This document shows, piece by piece, positions 43,291 to 51,767 of a stretch of 64,000 nucleotides of DNA (positions are counted from its first letter, which is position 1; every line of letters begins with the position of its first letter). The stretch lies in the NCBI RefSeq assembly GCF_938015785.1, contig NZ_CALLWC010000011.1:36060-100059 (forward strand). The letters run 5' to 3'. The translations under genes and the position numbers were made by a program. The DNA is from an uncultured Campylobacter sp. GTDB taxonomy: Bacteria; Campylobacterota; Campylobacteria; Campylobacterales; Campylobacteraceae. Below the pieces are notes generated by a model. That model saw only the letters and a program-made list of their open reading frames with translations, searched no databases and had not been told where the DNA came from.

Positions 43291-45000
43291 ATGCTTTTAG
43301 AAGAGCCGCTGTTTTACTACCGCGAAATTTTAAAGACGCATCCGCAAAGCTACCTCGCAGAGGACGACGCTCAGGTCATCATCGGCATCGATTGCGATTA
43401 TTTCGACGGATTTAAGATGAGTTTTGAGGCTTTGAGGCTTAAATTTGATGGGGTAAAGGGCGCAAAAGCGGGCGCAAGCGAGTTTAAAAACGCGAGCTTT
43501 GCAGGGCTTTTCGGCGTTTTGGGCTACGACATCGTGCGCGCGTTTGAAAATATCGGCGCGCCGAAGCAGGCGCTGTATGACTTCCCGCCGTTTTTTTACG
43601 CCGACGCTGCAAACTATCTGCACTACGATAAAATCAGCAAAATTTACGATTTTTACGGCAAAGATGCCCAAATTTACGAAAGCCTGCGCGGGCTTAGCCC
43701 GCAGGCTTCGCAGCAAGCCGCCGAAGCGGAAGGCACGCCGCAGAGCGCCGCAAGAGCGGACGCTGCGATAAAAGACGGATCGAAATCGCAAGACGCGTCT
43801 GAGCCCGAGCCTCAGAAAAAAGAGCTTAAATTTAAAATTTTAACTGATCTGGGCGCCGAGGAGTCGCATTTTAGCGCGATGGTCGAAGTCGCGAAAGAAA
43901 AGATAAAAAGCGGCGACGTGTTTCAGGTCGTGCTAGGCGAAATTTTAGAAGTCGGCACGAATCTGGGCAGCCTGGAGTTTTACGAGCGGCTCAAAAAGAA
44001 CAATCCGAGCCCCTATATGTTTCACTTCCCGACGCCGTACGGCTGCGTCGCGGGCTCCAGTCCCGAGCTCATTATGGAGATCAAAAAGGACGAAATTTTC
44101 GTTGCTCCCATCGCGGGCACGCGCAGCAGAGGCGCGAATGCCGAAGCGGACGCGGCGCTTGAGCGCGAGCTTTTAAGCGACGAAAAGGAGCTTGCGGAGC
44201 ATCGGATGCTGATCGATCTAGCTCGCAACGACATCGGTAAATTCGCTGCGCCCGCCTCAGTGCGGGTGCAAAACGCGATGCGCGTCGTGCGCTACGAAAG
44301 CGTGATGCACATCGTAAGCGAGGTCTACGGCACCAAACCACGCGGGGTAAGCGCGTTTGAGGTGCTTAGCACGATCTTTCCTGCGGGCACTCTAAGCGGC
44401 AGTCCAAAGATCCGCGCGATGCAGATCATAAACGAGCTGGAGCGCTATGAGCGCGGCATCTACGGCGGCGGAATCGGATTTTGGCGCTTTAGCGGCGACG
44501 TAATGCAGGCGATCTTGATCCGTTCGGCGATATTCGTAAATCGCTACGCGCAAGATTCCTGCTCGGACGAGGATTTTAAACGAAATTCCAGCTTAAATTT
44601 AGACGCTGTTTGCAGCGGTGAAAATCCCGAAACGACGGAGCTTTGCGACGGTGAAAATCCCAAGACGACGGGGCTTTGCGGTGCTGCGGCGCAAAAGGGC
44701 AGCGGAGAGGCGCAAAATTTAGCTCGCGCAAGCGAGCGCGACGCGAGATTAAATTTAAAAACTCGCGCAGGCTGTGGGGCGCTAAATTTAGAAAACGGGA
44801 GCTTTAACCGCGCGATGCGGTTTGAGGCTGCTAAATTTAACGCGGAAAATTTCGGCTGCGAAGGGCTAAGCAATCTCGTATTTATCGGCGCGGGCGCGGG
44901 TATCGTTTACGACAGCTCGCCAAAGAGCGAATACGCGGAGATCTGCAAAAAGCGCAAAAGCCCGCTCAAGGCGATCGAAGAGCTATGCGAGGAAGCTTAG
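43291..45000 (+). CDS. trpE: Anthranilate synthase component I with two insertions
   Basis: Makes anthranilate from chorismate with ammonia supplied by TrpG. 569 residues from ATG 43291. The catalytic core has VFQVVLGEILEV, NPSPYMFHFPTPYGCVAGSSPE, PIAGTRSRGA, DEKELAEHRMLIDLARNDIG and FPAGTLSGSPKIRAM. Two stretches are foreign to the family. One is an Ala/Gln/Glu-rich linker (DNA 43684-43830). The other is about 110 residues (DNA 44548-44868) between RSAIFVN and LVFIGAGAGIVYDS; it contains two copies of an 11-residue unit of the form C-x-GENPxTTxL and several AAATTTA words. TrpE rather than PabB because trpGD and trpF follow. Confidence 0.88.
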   Translation: MLLEEPLFYYREILKTHPQSYLAEDDAQVIIGIDCDYFDGFKMSFEALRLKFDGVKGAKAGASEFKNASFAGLFGVLGYDIVRAFENIGAPKQALYDFPPFFYADAANYLHYDKISKIYDFYGKDAQIYESLRGLSPQASQQAAEAEGTPQSAARADAAIKDGSKSQDASEPEPQKKELKFKILTDLGAEESHFSAMVEVAKEKIKSGDVFQVVLGEILEVGTNLGSLEFYERLKKNNPSPYMFHFPTPYGCVAGSSPELIMEIKKDEIFVAPIAGTRSRGANAEADAALERELLSDEKELAEHRMLIDLARNDIGKFAAPASVRVQNAMRVVRYESVMHIVSEVYGTKPRGVSAFEVLSTIFPAGTLSGSPKIRAMQIINELERYERGIYGGGIGFWRFSGDVMQAILIRSAIFVNRYAQDSCSDEDFKRNSSLNLDAVCSGENPETTELCDGENPKTTGLCGAAAQKGSGEAQNLARASERDARLNLKTRAGCGALNLENGSFNRAMRFEAAKFNAENFGCEGLSNLVFIGAGAGIVYDSSPKSEYAEICKKRKSPLKAIEELCEEA

Positions 45001-45070
45001 ACGCTTTAAATTTAGCTAGCTTGACGCGCCGCTTTTCGGTGCGAGTTTGATTCGGCTAAATTTAAAGCGT
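45001..45070 (+). repeat. Perfect 16-base inverted repeat after trpE
   Basis: ACGCTTTAAATTTAGC (45001-45016), starting right after the trpE stop, is exactly complementary to GCTAAATTTAAAGCGT (45055-45070). Inside, GCGCC and GGTGC can form a second stem. It may act as a terminator or attenuator between trpE and trpGD, or simply be a repeat element. Confidence 0.75.
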
Positions 45071-45173
45071 GTTCGCTGTGAGAGCGTTAAAATTTACGGC
45101 TAGCTTCATTCTGCATCGTAAAGCGCGCAACGTCGCGACAGATGCGGTAATGTCGCAGACGACGCGGAATTTT

Positions 45174-45235
45174 AATTTAGCCCGCTAGCGGCGTTAAAGC
45201 GGCATCGGATTTGCTCGCCGCAAAGCGGCTAAATT
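45174..45235 (+). repeat. Second inverted repeat before trpGD
   Basis: AATTTAGC (45174-45181) pairs with GCTAAATT (45228-45235), with CCGCTAGCGG as an inner palindrome. It has the same outer-arm sequence as the element at 45001. Confidence 0.6.
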
Positions 45236-45288
45236 TAAACTATTTAGAATTTTAAAGAGGCGCAAACGCCCTAAAAAAGGATAAAATT

Positions 45289-46902
45289 TTGATTTTAATG
45301 ATAGATAATTACGACAGCTTCGTTTTCAATATTTATCAATACATTTTGGAGCTCACGGGTGAGGAGGTGCGTTACTTCCGCAACGACGAGATAACGCTGC
45401 AGCGGGTGCGAGAGCTTGCCCCGTCGCACATAATCCTAAGCCCCGGGCCAAATCACCCAAAAGATAGCGGCGTTTGCTTAGAGATTTTGCGCGCGGATCT
45501 GGACGTGCCGATTTTAGGCGTGTGCTTGGGGCATCAGGCGATCGGATATGCGGCGGGCGCGAAGATAAAGCAGCTGGATGTACCGCTGCACGGCAAGAGC
45601 TCGGCGATCGAAATTTACGCAGATGGAGTGCTTTTTAGCGGGCTGCCGCGTAAATTTGAAGTGATGCGCTACCACTCGCTTTATGTGGACGAAGCGACGT
45701 TGCCGCGCGAGTTTGAAATTTTAGCAAAGAGCGAAAATGATGGCGTTATAATGGCGATGAAGCACCGAAATAAGCCGGTTTTCGGCATCCAATTTCATCC
45801 CGAGAGCTTTTTTACGCAATACGGCAAAAAGATCATCGAAAATTTCATCAATTACGGCAAAAAGATAATTTTAAAGGAGAAACTCGTGATAAATTTCGCC
45901 CCGTTTATGTTGAAGCTACAAAAGGGCTTCCCGCTAGACAGCGACGATTACGCCGTCATTTGCAAGGCGCTTTACGAGCAGGATTACGACATCGTGCAGC
46001 TTGCGGGGCTGCTCGTGCTGATCAGCGAAAAATCGCTCTACCCAAGCAGCCTCACGGCGCTCGTGCGCAGTATATTAAAATACTCGATCACCTACGACGA
46101 TCCGAGTCCGATGTTTGACATCGTGGGCACGGGCGGCGATAGGCTAAAGACGATCAATATCTCCACGACCGTGGCCTTTATCGCGGCAAGCTTCGGCGTG
46201 CGCGTCGCCAAGCATGGCAACCGCGCGATTACTAGCAGATCGGGCAGCTCCGATGCTCTGGATGCTCTGGGCGTGCCGCTACTTAGCGATCTTGCGCAGA
46301 TTAGAGCGCTGCTAGATCGCACGGGGCTAGCGTTTTTTCACGCGCCGTTTTTTCACAAAATCACCGCCGAGGTCAAAGAGGTGCGCAACCGCCTAAAAAT
46401 TGGCACCGTCTTTAATATAATGGGACCGCTTCTAAATCCGAATTTAAGCCTAAGCAATCAGATCGTAGGAAATTATCTGGAGGAAGTAAACGGGCTCATC
46501 GCCGAAACGCTGATGATTTTGGGGCGCAAGCACGCTCTGGTGGTGCACGGCATGGACGGCATGGACGAGATCAGCCTGTGCGACGAGACGCTAATCCACG
46601 AGGTCAAGAACGGCAAAATTTTAGAATACCGCGTAAATCCCGAGCAGTTCGGCTTCGCGCGAGCGTTTCACAGCGATATCGAAGGCGGCGACGGCGAGGC
46701 TAATGCCGAGATTTTAAAGCAAATTTTAAAAGGCGAGCTAGACGGACCGAAATTTGACATCGTTGTGCTAAACGCGATGTTTGCGCTATACTGCGCCGAT
46801 GTCGTGTCAAGCCCTGCGGAGGCTAAGCCGCTCATTTTAGAGGCGATCAAATCGGGCAAAACGTGGGAATTTTACGAAAACTACTTAGGAGCGAGAGCTT
46901 AG
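45289..46902 (+). CDS. trpD: Anthranilate synthase glutaminase/phosphoribosyltransferase fusion TrpGD
   Basis: 537 residues. The N-terminal glutamine amidotransferase (about 1-190) has ILSPGPNHP, the catalytic Cys79 in GVCLGHQAIGY, and GIQFHPESF. The C-terminal anthranilate phosphoribosyltransferase (about 205-537) has DIVGTGGDRLKTINIST, AKHGNRAITSRSGSSDAL and FNIMGPLLNP. The same fusion occurs in C. jejuni. TTG at 45289 lies eight bases after AAAAAGG, better placed than the ATG at 45298. Confidence 0.93.
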   Translation: MILMIDNYDSFVFNIYQYILELTGEEVRYFRNDEITLQRVRELAPSHIILSPGPNHPKDSGVCLEILRADLDVPILGVCLGHQAIGYAAGAKIKQLDVPLHGKSSAIEIYADGVLFSGLPRKFEVMRYHSLYVDEATLPREFEILAKSENDGVIMAMKHRNKPVFGIQFHPESFFTQYGKKIIENFINYGKKIILKEKLVINFAPFMLKLQKGFPLDSDDYAVICKALYEQDYDIVQLAGLLVLISEKSLYPSSLTALVRSILKYSITYDDPSPMFDIVGTGGDRLKTINISTTVAFIAASFGVRVAKHGNRAITSRSGSSDALDALGVPLLSDLAQIRALLDRTGLAFFHAPFFHKITAEVKEVRNRLKIGTVFNIMGPLLNPNLSLSNQIVGNYLEEVNGLIAETLMILGRKHALVVHGMDGMDEISLCDETLIHEVKNGKILEYRVNPEQFGFARAFHSDIEGGDGEANAEILKQILKGELDGPKFDIVVLNAMFALYCADVVSSPAEAKPLILEAIKSGKTWEFYENYLGARA

Positions 46903-48024
46903 ATGACTAGCGGCGAAAAGAGGGAGTTTTTAAGCGAGCAGCTCATCAGCTATCTGGGCAACAAGCGCTCGCTGCTAGCGCCGATAGAGCGGGCGATCTG
47001 CGAGATTAAGGCGGAGCTTGGGCGGGACAAGATCAGCTTCGCGGACGTTTTTAGTGGCAGCGGCATCGTCGCGCGACTGGCTAAAGCGCACTCAAACCTC
47101 GTGATCGCAAACGACCTGGAGGGCTACTCGCGCGCGATAAACTCCTGCTATCTTTCAAATTTCAGCGACGAGCTGTGGCGAGACTTGAGCGAGCTGCACG
47201 CTGAAATTTTAAGAAATTTTACGCCGAAGGAGAGCTTTTTTAGCGAGCTGTACGCGCCGAAGAAGGATGAGAATATCAAGGCGGGCGAGCGCGCTTTTTA
47301 CACGCGCCGAAACGCCCTGATTTTGGGCGGGCTTTGCGAGCAGATCGATAAAATCCCACAAAAATTTCGCGATTTTTTCACCGCGCCGCTGCTTAGCGAG
47401 GCGAGCATCCACTCAAACACGGGCGGCGTTTTTAAGGGCTTTTACAAGGATAAAGCGGGCGTGGGCAAGTTCGGCGGTAGCGGCGAAAACGCGCTAGCTC
47501 GCATAATGGGCGAGATTTCTTTGCGCCTGCCCGTGCTTTCAAATTTCGCCTGCGAAAGCGTAGTCTTTCAAGAGGACGCCGCGCGCTTTGCACAGAGCGC
47601 GCGCGAGCGTTTTTCGCAGCTTGACGTCGCGTATTTTGATCCGCCCTACAATCAGCACCCCTACGGCTCGAACTATTTTATGCTAAATTTGATCACGGAT
47701 TTTATAAACGATGGCAAGCGCCCAAATGCTGCGGGGCTTAGCAGGGTCTCGGGAATCCCTGCAGACTGGAACCGCTCGGCTTACAACAAAAAATCAAGTG
47801 CTGCGGAGGAATTTTTCGCGCTGCTGGCGGAATTTCCAGCGAAATTTTTAATAATCTCTTTTAATTCCGAGGGCTTTATCTCGAAGGCGGAATTTTTAAA
47901 AAACCTCGCGCACATCGGCTCTGTGCGCACGATAGAGATCCGCTACCCGACCTACCGCGCGAGCAGAAATTTAAGCGCGCGCGAGCTTTACGTGACGGAA
48001 TTTTTATATGTCGTACAGAAGTAG
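46903..48024 (+). CDS. Adenine-specific DNA methyltransferase
   Basis: 373 residues. LISYLGNKRSLLAPIERAI at the start, motif I DVFSGSGIVARLAK near residue 47 and catalytic motif IV DPPYNQHPYGSNYFM near residue 245 are the N6-adenine class. The order (I before IV) is the alpha type. No restriction gene is beside it, so it is an orphan or has lost its partner; a broken AAA ATPase gene lies just beyond trpF. It starts directly after trpGD and overlaps trpF by 17 bases, so it is embedded in the trp operon. Recognition sequence cannot be read. Confidence 0.85.
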   Translation: MTSGEKREFLSEQLISYLGNKRSLLAPIERAICEIKAELGRDKISFADVFSGSGIVARLAKAHSNLVIANDLEGYSRAINSCYLSNFSDELWRDLSELHAEILRNFTPKESFFSELYAPKKDENIKAGERAFYTRRNALILGGLCEQIDKIPQKFRDFFTAPLLSEASIHSNTGGVFKGFYKDKAGVGKFGGSGENALARIMGEISLRLPVLSNFACESVVFQEDAARFAQSARERFSQLDVAYFDPPYNQHPYGSNYFMLNLITDFINDGKRPNAAGLSRVSGIPADWNRSAYNKKSSAAEEFFALLAEFPAKFLIISFNSEGFISKAEFLKNLAHIGSVRTIEIRYPTYRASRNLSARELYVTEFLYVVQK

Positions 48025-49183
48025 GATCAAAATTTGCGGCATCAAAAGCGCTGCCGAAGCCCGCGCGGTGCTGGCGTGCAGCTCGGCTTTCTGTGCAAAT
48101 TTAGAGCGTGCGGACGGCGCCAAAAATTTACCGCAATCGGGTAGTGAGAGCTCAATAAAAAATTTTAATTTTTGCGGCGAAAATTCTGGGCGGAATTTTA
48201 ATTCGGGCGCCGAGAATTTTACGCGAAATTTCAATTCTGACGGCCAAAATTTTGCGCCAAATTTTAATCAGGGCGGCGAGAATTTTACCTGCCGCGCACA
48301 AAATCATGCAAATTTTACGTCCGAGCAAAATTCCGATTGCGATAAAAATTTTGGCAGCGATTTGCGAGGCCAGGGCGACGGCTCAGGCGCGCGCGTGGAA
48401 TTTTTAGGCGTAATTTTTGTGTCAAGCTCCAAGCGCCGCGTTAGCGTAGAAACGGCGCGCGAGATTGCACGCATCGCGCATAAAAACGGCGCAAAGTGCG
48501 TCGGAGTCTTTGCTTTGAGCTCCGAAAAACACAGCGCCGCCGCGTGTGAATGTAAAAATTTTAGCGGCAAAACTCGCGGCGAAGAAATTTGTGAAAATAA
48601 AATTTACGCGGGCACTAGTGGAAGCGTAGAATTTTATGAAGCCGCGGAATTCTGCGAAAAGCAGCGCGAGGATTTGAGCGTAAATTTAAACGCAAACCCT
48701 GACGCACCTGCTTCGATAAAAGATCTAAATTCTGAAATTTTTGGCGCGGAAACTTTAAACGAGGGGCAAATTTTAAAAATTTGTGAGATTTGTGAGCTAG
48801 ACTGCGCTCAGATTTATGGACGCATAAGCGCGGATTTCAAAGCGCGCCTTAACGCGGCGGGCATCGAGGCGTGGCAGGTGCTAAGCATTGGCGCTGAGAT
48901 GCCGCTGCTTGAGGGTTTGAGCTGTGATCTAGTGCTATTTGATACTAAAGGCGCAAATTTGGGCGGCAACGGTATCAGCTTTGATTGGGATATTTTGCGG
49001 AGCGTCAAATTTGACTTCGGCATGGCGGGCGGTATCGGCGAACATAACGCGTGCGATGCGATCAAATTTAGTCCGCGAGTGCTCGATCTAAACTCAAAAG
49101 TCGAGGACGAAAACGGCATAAAAGATATGCGAAAAATAGAGAGAATTTTAGAGGTTTTAAAATTTAACAATACATTGGAGTAA
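48008..49183 (+). CDS. trpF: Phosphoribosylanthranilate isomerase with large repeat insertions
   Basis: TIM-barrel enzyme of tryptophan synthesis, but 391 residues against about 200 normally. KICGI at 8-12 and the first helix are normal. Residues about 27-128 are then Asn/Phe/Gly-rich, with three or four units like GENFTRNFNSDG (DNA 48160-48300). The barrel resumes at EFLGVIFVSSSKRRVS. A second insertion of about 85 residues separates CVGVFAL from LDCAQIYG. The end (LVLFDTKG, GMAGGIGEHNA) is normal, so catalytic residues seem retained. The ATG lies inside the methylase gene. Confidence 0.85.
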   Translation: MSYRSRIKICGIKSAAEARAVLACSSAFCANLERADGAKNLPQSGSESSIKNFNFCGENSGRNFNSGAENFTRNFNSDGQNFAPNFNQGGENFTCRAQNHANFTSEQNSDCDKNFGSDLRGQGDGSGARVEFLGVIFVSSSKRRVSVETAREIARIAHKNGAKCVGVFALSSEKHSAAACECKNFSGKTRGEEICENKIYAGTSGSVEFYEAAEFCEKQREDLSVNLNANPDAPASIKDLNSEIFGAETLNEGQILKICEICELDCAQIYGRISADFKARLNAAGIEAWQVLSIGAEMPLLEGLSCDLVLFDTKGANLGGNGISFDWDILRSVKFDFGMAGGIGEHNACDAIKFSPRVLDLNSKVEDENGIKDMRKIERILEVLKFNNTLE

Positions 49184-49188
49184 ATAGA

Positions 49189-51523
49189 ATGTTTAGTAAT
49201 TTTTGTGGCATAAAAATTCAGGGAAAGTGCTTTCAAAGCGAAGTAAATTTAAATTTTTTCGAGAAAGAGCATCATAGGTTGTGTTTGATCTATGGCAAAA
49301 ACGGAAGCGGCAAAAGCACTATTTCCCAAGCTTTTGATGCCGTCAAACACAACAGTCAATCTCTTATTGCTAGTCAAATTATAGACAAAAGCGGCGCAGC
49401 AGTAGATTTAACAAACGAAGATCAGAAAAATAATATTTTCGTATTTAATGAAGAATATGTAAATAGTAAAGTTAAAATTAAAGATAATGGTTTGGACGCG
49501 ATAGTTTTACTTGGGGACGTGGCAAATATAGATAAGAAGCTTCAAAAAGCAAAAAGGATTAACAAAAAAATTAGAAGAAAGAAAAAGTAAATATCAAGAA
49601 GAGTTCCAAAAATATAATGATAGACAAAACACGGATAATCCTGAAAAATACAAGGATGATATAATAAAAATTTTAAAAGAAAAATTTGGGAACAGATGGA
49701 AACAAATAAACAATAGAGAGCGCATATCAGGTGATGTTTGTTCTTTTGAAAGTGCAGAAAATATCATAAATGCTTTTGCAATAGATGCAAATGTGAATGA
49801 ATTAAAAAATAACTTTGATGAAAAACTTAAATCTTACGAAGATATCCGAAGCGATTTAAATTTTACAGAAGAGATAAAACAGCTAAATTTTGAAGATATT
49901 AAACAGCTTTTGTTATACCAAGTAGAGCAAAAACAATTAAGTCCAAGAGAAGAAGAAATAAAACGAGCTATAGCAGAAGCAGACCATGTAGTAACTAAAA
50001 ATATAATGGAAAGCGATAAAGATATTTGTCCATATTGCTTTCAAAAACTAACAGACGAATATAAAAAAGGAATTTTATCAAGCTTAGAAACAATCTTTAA
50101 TCCGGACATACGAAACCATCGGAGGAATTTGGAAAACAAGAAGTAGGAAATTCAGGATTCACTAAATAATTTAAAAAATTTGCCGGATATGGATAAACTA
50201 GATAAAAATTTGTTTGATACTATAAAAATGCAAATTGAAATTTGTCAAACTGAAGTCACTGAAAAACTAAATCAAAAGATACAAAATCCATTCGTCGCCC
50301 TAAATTTAGATACAAATTTTGATAACTTAGTTAATGAATTGAATCGAGATTTAGATCAGCTTGAGCAAAAAAGACAAGCTTTTATGGCACAAAAAGCTAG
50401 AGCAGACGAGCTAAAACAAGAGCTTGAAAGATTGAATAAACAAATAGCCTATTGCGAGATAAAAGATAACTTTAACTATTATGAAGAAAAGCTAAGGATT
50501 AAGCAGACTTTAAATATCAAAAAAGAACATAATGACAGACGACTGGGGTGTATAAGTAGTAAAATTTCAGAACTAAATGCTCAAAAAAAGCAGATAAATA
50601 TAGCTCAAGATAAGATTAATGAGCATCTAAAATATATATTTTTTAAAGAAGGTAGGCTTGAACTTAGCGAAAATCAAGGGCAATATGTCTTAAAATCAAA
50701 CGGCAATAGAGTAAAAGCCAAAGACGTCTCGACCGGCGAGCGAAACGCTATTGCATTAAGCTATTTTTTTACCGAAATTTTCAAAGGCGAGAATAGTAAG
50801 GAATTTTATACAAAACCAAAATTTATAGTTATAGATGATCCGATTTCTAGCTTTGATTTTGAAAATAAAGTTGGGATAATGTCGTTTTTAAATTACCAAA
50901 TTCATAAAATTATGACCGGCTGCAATAAAAGCAAGATGATAATTTTAACTCATGATTTGATGAGCGCGTTTGATATGCAAAAGATTATAAGCAATTTGCC
51001 AAAAGTAGAATTTTATGATGAACGAGAAAATAGAAATAAGAAAGATGTTATTTTTATACAAAAAGAGCTCAAAGAACATCAATTTGTGGATTTTGGTAAA
51101 AAATATTCAGAATATAAAACTCTTTTGAACGAGATTTATGATTATGCAAATAACTCTATATCAGAAAATATAAATATTGGCAACAACATGAGAAAAGTAC
51201 TAGAAACCTTTGGCACATTTAATTATCAGTGCGGTATAGAAGATATCGCAAGAGACAAGGCAATAGTAGTCAATTTAAGCCCAGAACAACAAGCGTATTT
51301 TGAAAATTTAATGTATCGTTTGGTTTTGCACGGTGAAAGTCATGCAGAGGATAAAACAAAAACTCTTGATTTTTTCTCTTGCATTAGCGAAATTGAAAAA
51401 CAAAAGACTGCAAAAGACATCCTTTCTCTTCTGTACTTATTAAACAAAGCACACCTGCAAAAGTATTTACAAAAAGAACAGGTAGAAAAAATAGAGCAGT
51501 GGGTTGAAAATTGCAAAATTTAA
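49189..51523 (+). pseudogene. AAA_13-type ATPase gene (RloC/PrrC-like), broken twice
   Basis: Reading the gene through needs one shift and one stop correction. Frame one (49189-49590) has Walker A YGKNGSGKST at about 35-44. At the AAAAA run near 49551 the coding phase moves; the second phase reads LTKKLEERKSKYQEEFQKY from 49559. It runs to a TAG at 50144 and continues in phase with EIQDSLNNLKNLPD to 51523. The middle has a CPYC pair as in zinc hooks and coiled coil; the end has the signature-like VSTGERNAIALSYFF and Walker B FIVIDDPISSFD. Base composition is far more AT-rich than the neighbours, suggesting transfer. Related proteins act in phage defence, but no anticodon nuclease site is proven here. 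Confidence 0.78.
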
Positions 51524-51767
51524 AATACTTATCGGATAGTGCATTGTGCAAATATTATAATAGAATTACTTTATTGTAGTCGTACCTAATATTTATATTA
51601 GGCTAATATGCTGCATCTAGGCCTTAAGGCTTTATAAAACCTGTTTAAAATCTTTAAATTTATAATGGTTAATTTCTTTTGAAGCAATTCTGCGCTTCAC
51701 GGCGAGCATACTCATATCTCATAGCAGGTTAAAATTTGCTCCGCGTCCTCGTCGTAGGCGTTATCGA

